A DNA stretch of 50,123 nucleotides from Hellea sp. GTDB taxonomy: Bacteria; Pseudomonadota; Alphaproteobacteria; Caulobacterales; Maricaulaceae. The stretch covers positions 1 to 50,123 of the forward strand of contig JAQXEH010000035.1 in the NCBI GenBank assembly GCA_029250925.1. Reading direction: 5' to 3'. Within the stretch, counting starts at the first letter, position 1. Every line of letters starts with the position of its first letter. Under the pieces are notes generated by a model. The model was given only the letters and a program-made list of their open reading frames with translations. It did no database searches and was not told the origin of the DNA. The position numbers and the translations under genes are program-made. Below, in pieces: positions 44,603-50,123 of this stretch.

Positions 44603-45073
44603 GTGAAAAATAAATCCCAAACGGATGGTTTTTCACTCATAGAAGTTTTAATAGTTTTATTTATTATTGGACTTATGTCATCGGCTGTAATTTTATTTAT
44701 GCCCCAATCCTCATCAGATCTTGATATTCAAGCAAAAAAACTTTCATACGGATTTAATGCTTTAATCCATGACAGTTTAGTTAGTGGTAAAGTGGCATCA
44801 TTTGGGTTTTCTGATAATGGATATGCATTTTATACTTTTGCTAATAACCAATGGGAAGAAACCACCACGACAGAATGGCCCGAAGGCTTAAATTTTGAAA
44901 TGTACCAATCAGGAAAAAAACTTGATATACCAGAAGATACAATGCCAATTTTTCTGTTCAAACCTAATGGCCTCATTACCCCTTTTAGATTAAAAATCTC
45001 AGATTCTGATTATTTATACTCATTTTCATCACATATGAATGATGGTATTAAGGTTGAAAAAATTACAAAATGA
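44603..45073 (+). CDS. gspH: Minor pseudopilin GspH
   Basis: This is a minor pseudopilin of 156 residues near the pseudopilus tip. The prepilin site is QTDG, then FSLIEVLIVLFIIGLMSSAVILF. The start is a GTG at 44603, two bases after the gspG stop. The mature part is a beta-rich globular domain typical of GspH/FimT (SYGFNALIHDSLVSGKVASFGFSDNGYAFY). Weak conservation beyond the first 40 residues is usual in this family. The position between gspG and gspI strengthens the call. Confidence 0.87.
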   Translation: MKNKSQTDGFSLIEVLIVLFIIGLMSSAVILFMPQSSSDLDIQAKKLSYGFNALIHDSLVSGKVASFGFSDNGYAFYTFANNQWEETTTTEWPEGLNFEMYQSGKKLDIPEDTMPIFLFKPNGLITPFRLKISDSDYLYSFSSHMNDGIKVEKITK

Positions 45074-45426
45074 AGGATGGTGGTTTTACATTGATAGAAG
45101 TTTTAGCTTCTCTTCTAATTTTTAGCCTTGCAATAATTGGACTCACTCGAAGTAGTATGGAGTCTGTACGAACAGCAAGTGTTCTACAAAATAAATCGTA
45201 TGCAGCTATTGTTGCCGACAATCAGATTGTAGAATTAAAAATTTTACCTTTACAGACGGGAATAATTACCGGTGATAGCGTTGTTATGGGAAAAAGCTTC
45301 GATTGGAAGGCTGAGGTTGCAAAAACACCGAGCAAAAATTTTTATGAAATTAAGGTAGAGGTAATTGATAGTAATACTAAGCAGTTAATTATAAAGCGAA
45401 CTGCTTTCCGATTAGCGAAACCATGA
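45070..45426 (+). CDS. gspI: Minor pseudopilin GspI
   Basis: This is a short pseudopilin (118 residues) that starts the tip complex with GspJ and GspK. The very short leader MKDGG is cut before FTLIEVLASLLIFSLAIIGL. The GspI-type pattern of residues SYAAIVADNQIVELKI, then a beta region, is visible. Its ATG overlaps the gspH stop (ATGA). Length is normal for GspI. Confidence 0.9.
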   Translation: MKDGGFTLIEVLASLLIFSLAIIGLTRSSMESVRTASVLQNKSYAAIVADNQIVELKILPLQTGIITGDSVVMGKSFDWKAEVAKTPSKNFYEIKVEVIDSNTKQLIIKRTAFRLAKP

Positions 45427-46043
45427 TAAATAATCCTAATATTAGTCAAAGAGGATTTACCCTAATAGAAGTATTGGTTTCGCTTTTTATTTTTTCCATT
45501 ATCTCAATAGGTGCATCGACAGCACTGACTCAAAGCTTAAAAACTAAAGAACAATTAGCTTCAGTAATGGATGAGTTGAGCGAAATTAACATTGCTCGTA
45601 CTATTATTAAAAATGATATATCGGCTATAACTTTGCGCGCCAGTAGAGATGAGTTGGGAGATAAAAGGCCTTATTCTTTATTTTCTGATAGCACTGTTTT
45701 ACTAAGTTTTACTCGCCGCGGTTTGGAGAATCCTGGAGGGTTGGAAAAGCGTGGAGACTTAGAGAGAGTAAATTATGTTTTTGAAGAGGGTTCCTTAATT
45801 AGGATTTCGTATGAACATGAAAACCCAGGTCAAATGCCTAATACTTATAGATTAGTATTGCTCAAAAATATTGAAGATATAAAGATAAAAGGGATAAAAT
45901 ACGAAAATAACTCAATGATAAAAGTTAATAATTCAGATATTCGGTTTAGTAATATTGAAATTCCGTTGGTGAGAGCAATCGTTTTAGAGGTAACTGATAA
46001 AAATAATGACCTAACGGAACATTTTTTTGAGTTTAATTTATGA
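45423..46043 (+). CDS. gspJ: Minor pseudopilin GspJ
   Basis: This is the tip pseudopilin of 206 residues that binds GspI and GspK. The leader ends in SQRG, followed by FTLIEVLVSLFIFSIISIGAS. The mature domain has the GspJ-type IARTIIKNDISAITLR and YSLFSDSTVLLSFTRRGLENPGG, the latter a strong family mark. Overlaps on both sides are ATGA type, so translation is coupled to gspI and gspK. Confidence 0.93.
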   Translation: MINNPNISQRGFTLIEVLVSLFIFSIISIGASTALTQSLKTKEQLASVMDELSEINIARTIIKNDISAITLRASRDELGDKRPYSLFSDSTVLLSFTRRGLENPGGLEKRGDLERVNYVFEEGSLIRISYEHENPGQMPNTYRLVLLKNIEDIKIKGIKYENNSMIKVNNSDIRFSNIEIPLVRAIVLEVTDKNNDLTEHFFEFNL

Positions 46044-47041
46044 CTGAAAAATCCAAAGAAGAGGGTACAGTTTTACTCACAACTTTACTTGTTATGTCCA
46101 TAATGGCTGTAATATCGATAGCTATTATAGAGGATATAAAATTTGCCGTTAAAAAAACAATTAATACCGATCATTATGCGCAGACACATTGGTATTTAAT
46201 GGGCGCAGAAGATTACATAGAAAGCTTTATCAGTAACCAATATGACGAACTCGATGTTTCAATCAAAAATGATACGCTAAGAAAATCTCTTTCATTGTCC
46301 TACCCCTATGATGGAGGAATGATTTCAGCTAATATAACCGATGGTACTGATTGTTTTTCATTGGGTAGTTTAATTACTGTAGACGGTAGAGCTGATGTTG
46401 CTGGTCGAAGGCAGTTTGAATATTTAATGGGTTCATTGGGAATACCTGAATATAAATCGAAAAAAATTTCTTATTCTCTTTCTGATTGGATGGACGCGGA
46501 CACCCAACGCGAACTTCTCGGTGCTGAAGATGGAGATTATTTACGACGTCCAATACCTCACCGTACACCTAATTCTATAATCTCCTCCGTCATGGAGTTG
46601 CGTAGTATTGAGGGAATAGATGAAAATATCTACAAACGTATAAGACCGCACATATGTGTTCGTATGCAAGGGTCTAGAACTAAATTTAACATTAATACCT
46701 CTGAAGCTAAGGACGCTTTTCTACTCTCATCAATTCTGGGAGGAAGTGATTTTTACGAAACAGCACTTGCAATTATTTCTGAGCGCCCGAAAAAGGGATA
46801 TGAAAACATTCAAGAGCTAAGATCCAGTCAAGCTCTTCAAAACTTTGAAGGCGATAGCGTTGCTTATGATCAAATTGTATTTGAACCAAGCTTCCTCTGG
46901 GTAGAAGTGAAAGTTGATTATCGTAATGCCTCTCGAGTAGTTAGTTATGAGTATGATGTTAGTGATGGTAATATTAGTAAAATATATAAAGGATGGGGAT
47001 ATGAGAGTTTGCGGCCAAAATTACAGGAAAAGGAATTATAA
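46040..47041 (+). CDS. gspK: Minor pseudopilin GspK
   Basis: GspK (333 residues) caps the pseudopilus tip. The N-terminal hydrophobic segment after KEEG (TVLLTTLLVMSIMAVISIAII) lacks Glu5, as usual for GspK. The large globular domain has LSDWMDADTQRELLGAEDGDYLRRPIPHRTPN, typical of the calcium-binding region, and FNINTSEA before a helix-hairpin-helix-like segment. The start overlaps gspJ (ATGA). It is 5 bases before gspL. Confidence 0.93.
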   Translation: MTEKSKEEGTVLLTTLLVMSIMAVISIAIIEDIKFAVKKTINTDHYAQTHWYLMGAEDYIESFISNQYDELDVSIKNDTLRKSLSLSYPYDGGMISANITDGTDCFSLGSLITVDGRADVAGRRQFEYLMGSLGIPEYKSKKISYSLSDWMDADTQRELLGAEDGDYLRRPIPHRTPNSIISSVMELRSIEGIDENIYKRIRPHICVRMQGSRTKFNINTSEAKDAFLLSSILGGSDFYETALAIISERPKKGYENIQELRSSQALQNFEGDSVAYDQIVFEPSFLWVEVKVDYRNASRVVSYEYDVSDGNISKIYKGWGYESLRPKLQEKEL

Positions 47042-47046
47042 TTAAG

Positions 47047-48102
47047 GTGTCACGTAATCTCATAATAATTTTAAATAGCTTTAATGATGAAATAGGTATG
47101 TGGGGACTTATTGATAACAAAAAAGTTATTGACCATGGACAGGGGAAGCCGCCTATTGCTCATAATGTTTATGATACTTTACTTGTATTACCGGGGCAAT
47201 TTATTAGGGTGTATCCTCACAAAGTTTTAATAAAGTCAAAGCGAGAATTAGCTCAGGCAGCAATATTTTCTATTGAAAATAAGTTAGCCGAACCCATTGC
47301 CGGGCTACATTTTTCTGTATCAGAAGATAGAATTGCAATTATCAACAAAGATTATTTAACACGATGTTTGGTTAAAATAAAAAATATGGGTTTCACGCCT
47401 CAAAAAGCAGCTGCAGATTTTGAATTATTTACAAGCATAACAGGTAGTTTTCTTATTTTAGATCGCGTAATCAACCCGGGTATCTTTGGTAATGCTATCG
47501 ATAGTGCCTGGTCCGACGAAAAAAACACAATAGATAATATTGAAATTTTTAAATCTATCGATCACTCTGTAGAAAAAAATAATTTTCTTAATCTTTTGCA
47601 TAATGAATTTGCGCAAAAAACTGCATTGGCACTTCCATTTAAAAAACTTGCTTTTACTGGCTTATTAATAACTTGTTTTATTTTTGTATTTATTTCTTCA
47701 ATATCAATAGACACCCGCGCTCTAAAAAAGCAGGTATCGGATTTAAAGTTAAAGACAGAAAAATTATACCTCGATACAACAGGAGAAAAAGCTAATGGCA
47801 AAGCTGCATTATTGACTAGAAAATTTATCTCAAAAGGCAGTTCGAACTCTTCTGACTTTCTTCGTTTGTCTGAAATATTATTTAGATCCGTAGAGAATGT
47901 GCCTGGACTTTCCGTAAACAATATTAGGTTTCAAAATAAGGATAACGAATTACAGATACAATTTATTTACCCAAGCTTTGAGAGTGCTGGGGAAATTGAA
48001 AAATTTGTCAGCGAATACGGCGGTACATTAACGACAGGCGGCGTTAGAGAAAAATCAGGTATTTTGGTAGGAGAGGCTAGTCTTCGTGAGTTTAGATCGT
48101 GA
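47047..48102 (+). CDS. gspL: Type II secretion protein GspL
   Basis: GspL (351 residues) bridges GspE in the cytoplasm to GspM in the membrane. An actin-like cytoplasmic domain takes residues 1 to about 195, a single helix (about 201-220, FTGLLITCFIFVFISSI) crosses the membrane, and a ferredoxin-like periplasmic domain follows (NVPGLSVNNIRFQNKDNELQIQF). The start is a GTG at 47047. Sequence is divergent, so the call relies on topology and place. It overlaps gspM as GTGA. Confidence 0.85.
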   Translation: MSRNLIIILNSFNDEIGMWGLIDNKKVIDHGQGKPPIAHNVYDTLLVLPGQFIRVYPHKVLIKSKRELAQAAIFSIENKLAEPIAGLHFSVSEDRIAIINKDYLTRCLVKIKNMGFTPQKAAADFELFTSITGSFLILDRVINPGIFGNAIDSAWSDEKNTIDNIEIFKSIDHSVEKNNFLNLLHNEFAQKTALALPFKKLAFTGLLITCFIFVFISSISIDTRALKKQVSDLKLKTEKLYLDTTGEKANGKAALLTRKFISKGSSNSSDFLRLSEILFRSVENVPGLSVNNIRFQNKDNELQIQFIYPSFESAGEIEKFVSEYGGTLTTGGVREKSGILVGEASLREFRS

Positions 48103-48551
48103 ATAATTTTATAAAGTGGAGCCAACGAGAGTTATACGAAAAAGTTATAATCAGCTTGACGACTGTGATGGCTTTTGGGTTTATTATCTATATATCTGTT
48201 TATAACCCTATTAGAAAATTGAATATTGAAGCGAATTTACAAGTTTCTAAAGCCATTTCTGAATATGAATTAGTTGCAAACGCAGTTCCTGAACTTTCTG
48301 AAGGAACATTGGAAAAAGAGGTAGTATTTAACCGAGATATATTAATACAAATTGCCCGTGAAAATAGTATTAATCTCTCTCGTATAAATCCTAGCAAAGA
48401 AAGTTTAGTGATCTGGGTCGATAATGTTGAAACAATAAAGATGTATAAATTTATTCAATCTTTGATAAATATTGGAGGGGCTAATCTTACACGAGCGTCT
48501 ATCTCCATTAATGAAAATTCCTTACTATCGGCACAGCTTACTTTAAGGTGA
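48099..48551 (+). CDS. gspM: Type II secretion protein GspM
   Basis: GspM (150 residues) is a bitopic inner-membrane protein that stabilises GspL. A short cytoplasmic N-terminus is followed by one helix (about 15-33, VIISLTTVMAFGFIIYISV) and a small periplasmic domain, with the family pattern of a Y-x-P turn after the helix (YNPIRKLNIEA). The start is a GTG overlapping the gspL stop. It is the last visible gsp gene; the convergent ogt stop is only 2 bases on and gspN or gspO does not follow. Confidence 0.82.
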   Translation: MNNFIKWSQRELYEKVIISLTTVMAFGFIIYISVYNPIRKLNIEANLQVSKAISEYELVANAVPELSEGTLEKEVVFNRDILIQIARENSINLSRINPSKESLVIWVDNVETIKMYKFIQSLINIGGANLTRASISINENSLLSAQLTLR

Positions 48552-48553
48552 AT

Positions 48554-49165
48554 TTAGTTTTTAAAAATTAATTTCTCATGACAAAGAAGCCATTCTTTTT
48601 TTTCAATTCCTCCAGCATATCCACCTATTTTACCATTTTGAAGTATAACTCTGTGGCATGGTACTGCTAATGCAAGAATATTTTTAGCATTTGAGTTAGC
48701 GACAGCTCTCGAGGCCTTTTTATTGCCAATCGCTGCGGCTAATTCTGAATATGAGCAAGTCTTTCCAGCAGGAATTTTGGTTAAATTAAGCCATACTTTT
48801 TTTTGAAATTTAGTTCCTGTAAACATCAAAGGCGTGGTGAATTCTTTGAGGGCCTTTTTAAAATAAAGTTGTAACTCATTTTCTATTCTTTGAGTTATTA
48901 GTGTCCTACCTGACATAATATGCCGATTATATTTTTGAGATAGCCTTTGAAACCCATTATGAATGTTTTTTCTAGCAATAAATTCCAACATATAAAGATG
49001 GTTCTCGTCACAGATTGCTAACATTTTCCCTAATGGTGTAGGTATCCACTCAATAAAAAGCGGGCTCGTTGCGGAATCATTTATTATGGTCCACCTTTTT
49101 TTATTAAATGCATTAAAGCTTTTACTGTCTTTGTAAAAATTTTCCACTTTTGAATAATCCCTCAT
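48554..49165 (-). CDS. ogt: Methylated-DNA-protein cysteine methyltransferase
   Basis: This suicide enzyme removes alkyl groups from O6-alkylguanine in DNA. The active site VPCHRV contains Cys170, followed by the GGYAGGIEKKEWLL helix. The DNA-binding FQKKVWLNLTKIPAGKTCSYSELAAAIGNKKASRAVANSNAKN segment is conserved. The 203-residue protein has a 35-residue N-terminal extension before FIEWIPTPLGKML, with no recognisable Ada-type HTH; it may be a trimmed Ada relative or a plain Ogt. Transcription converges on gspM. The start is uncertain because few other Met codons are near. Confidence 0.88.
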   Translation of the reverse strand: MRDYSKVENFYKDSKSFNAFNKKRWTIINDSATSPLFIEWIPTPLGKMLAICDENHLYMLEFIARKNIHNGFQRLSQKYNRHIMSGRTLITQRIENELQLYFKKALKEFTTPLMFTGTKFQKKVWLNLTKIPAGKTCSYSELAAAIGNKKASRAVANSNAKNILALAVPCHRVILQNGKIGGYAGGIEKKEWLLCHEKLIFKN

Positions 49166-49318
49166 TTGTACAGTTTAAGACTTGAAAGTCAGGATAAATA
49201 AACTCGATTTAGAATCCATACGTTACTATAGAGACGAATTTATAATTTGGATGCAGTAAAAACAAGCATTGTTATTTTCTAGTCATTTCTGTAAGTCTTG
49301 AAAAAATAAGGAAATAAT

Positions 49319-49948
49319 ATGACTGTTACATTTTACAAAGGGGATCTTCCGAAAGGACTCGATTTTGGTTCTTCTGTTGCAGTTGATACTGAAACGCAAG
49401 GTCTCTCCCTTCTTAGGGATAAATTGTGTTTAGTTCAGTTATCATCAGGAGATGGGAATGCGCATATAGTTCAGATGGATAGAGAAAAATATGAAGCTCC
49501 AAATTTAAAGTATCTATTGAGTAACCCTAAAGTTGAAAAAATTTTTCATTTCGCTAGATTTGATGTGGCAATAATCAAACGTGATTTGGGTATTGATATG
49601 AACCCTATCTTTTGTACAAAAATAGCCTCTGGGCTGGTGAGAACATACACAGATAGGCACGGTTTAAAAGACCTGACAAAAGAGTTATTGAATATCGATC
49701 TTTCAAAACAACAACAAAGTTCGGATTGGGCTTCTGATGAGCTAAGTCAGGCGCAACTCGATTATGCAGCCTCTGATGTGTTATACTTACACCAATTAAG
49801 AAACATTTTAACTGCTCGTCTATTAAGAGAAAGAAGGTTAGATCTAGCAAGGAGTTGTTTTGAGTTTCTACCCGCTCGATGTGAACTTGATTTAAAAGGT
49901 TGGGAAGGTGTTGATATTTTCAGTCATAGAATGCGACGTTCCGAATAA
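49319..49948 (+). CDS. rnd: Short ribonuclease D (DEDDy 3'-5' exonuclease)
   Basis: This is a 209-residue 3'-5' exoribonuclease without the C-terminal HRDC domains of E. coli RNase D, the usual short alphaproteobacterial form. ExoI is VAVDTETQGL (Asp23, Glu25), ExoII is HFARFDVAII and ExoIII is YAASDVLYL with the Tyr of the DEDDy class. It would trim tRNA or other stable RNA ends. An AAGGA site lies 6-7 bases before the ATG. In relatives this gene precedes the lptC-lptA-lptB-rpoN cluster, and a partial frame of that sort follows. Confidence 0.9.
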   Translation: MTVTFYKGDLPKGLDFGSSVAVDTETQGLSLLRDKLCLVQLSSGDGNAHIVQMDREKYEAPNLKYLLSNPKVEKIFHFARFDVAIIKRDLGIDMNPIFCTKIASGLVRTYTDRHGLKDLTKELLNIDLSKQQQSSDWASDELSQAQLDYAASDVLYLHQLRNILTARLLRERRLDLARSCFEFLPARCELDLKGWEGVDIFSHRMRRSE

Positions 49949-50034
49949 ATTTTGGAAATTCACATTATGTTTTTGTAATAAAAGCTGAAAAAAATTTCTA
50001 TCGTAATTTTTAATTTCTTGTTTTATAAAGTCTC

Positions 50035-50123
50035 ATGAATTCAACCACTAAATCAAAAATAGACCATAGCGCAGGAGAAGCACTTGGGCTTTGGGAGCCT
50101 AAGAGAACACTTACTCTTGATTC
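50035..50123 (+). CDS. Probable LptC N-terminus (3' partial)
   Basis: An open frame begins with the ATG at 50035 and runs off the window end (29 codons). The first residues MNSTTKSKIDHSAGEALGLWEPKRTLTL include a Trp-x-Pro-x-Arg patch that could precede a membrane helix. Its position after the short RNase D gene suggests LPS export protein LptC. Too little is visible for a motif-based call. Confidence 0.45.
   Translation, partial: MNSTTKSKIDHSAGEALGLWEPKRTLTLD

Noticed and set aside
1-50123. tRNA, rRNA, CRISPR, insertion sequence or prophage
   Set aside because: No cloverleaf-like intergenic segments, regular direct-repeat arrays, transposase genes or phage structural genes were seen by eye; a tRNAscan or Infernal run could still find a small RNA.

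Overview
This AT-rich window looks like one contiguous chromosomal stretch of an alphaproteobacterium, probably marine and streamlined. The class is supported by a set of lineage-typical genes: ChpT phosphotransferase, an RcdA-type protein (DUF1465) next to DUF1192 and L31, the DUF1013 regulator TrcR, an EipA-type DUF1134 lipoprotein, DUF1489, the helicase-S4-FdxA-CarD row, the long DCD-type dCTP deaminase, and the SH3-protein/2-hydroxyacid-dehydrogenase pair. Low GC, very short gene spacing and nearly touching convergent stops suggest a compact genome. I cannot fix the order or genus. I found no rRNA, tRNA, CRISPR array, insertion sequence or prophage.

Layout. 1-745: the end of an MgtE-type Mg2+ transporter and a DUF1489 gene. 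779-3521: a bidirectional terminator and a large TonB-dependent receptor. 3738-8552: GNAT acetyltransferase, panC, an SH3-domain exported protein, a 2-hydroxyacid dehydrogenase and a secreted S41 protease lipoprotein. 8588-12882: the minus-strand row helicase, S4 protein, fdxA, carD. 13149-19990: rpmB, folE, cysS, an alpha/beta-hydrolase lipoprotein and ileS. 20021-27081: lepA, oxyR, the EipA-like lipoprotein, pheT and pheS. 27406-33243: chpT, apaG, dcd, a radical SAM gene behind purE-purK, and an SDR. 33271-36643: trcR, DUF1192, rcdA-like, rpmE, suhB and efp. 36740-41262: an ABC exporter whose permease carries an M1 metallopeptidase. 41427-48551: a type II secretion operon gspEFGHIJKLM. 48554-50123: ogt, a short RNase D and the first codons of a probable lptC.

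How the genes fit together. Several genes belong to, or are linked by relatives to, the CtrA cell-cycle circuit: ChpT passes phosphate from CckA to CtrA and CpdR, RcdA adapts CtrA for ClpXP, TrcR works with RNA polymerase, and EipA is a CtrA target in Brucella. The rest is mostly translation, nucleotide and cofactor synthesis and envelope functions. The type II secretion operon holds the ATPase, platform and pseudopilus genes, but no secretin (gspD), gspC or prepilin peptidase is in the window.

The strongest unexplained signal is the 5' leader of trcR. A perfect minus-strand TATAAT is followed by a 12-bp inverted repeat and then, with no gap, a GC-rich hairpin with six Us. All of this lies upstream of the trcR ribosome binding site. 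It predicts either an attenuated leader or a separate RNA of roughly 75 nt.
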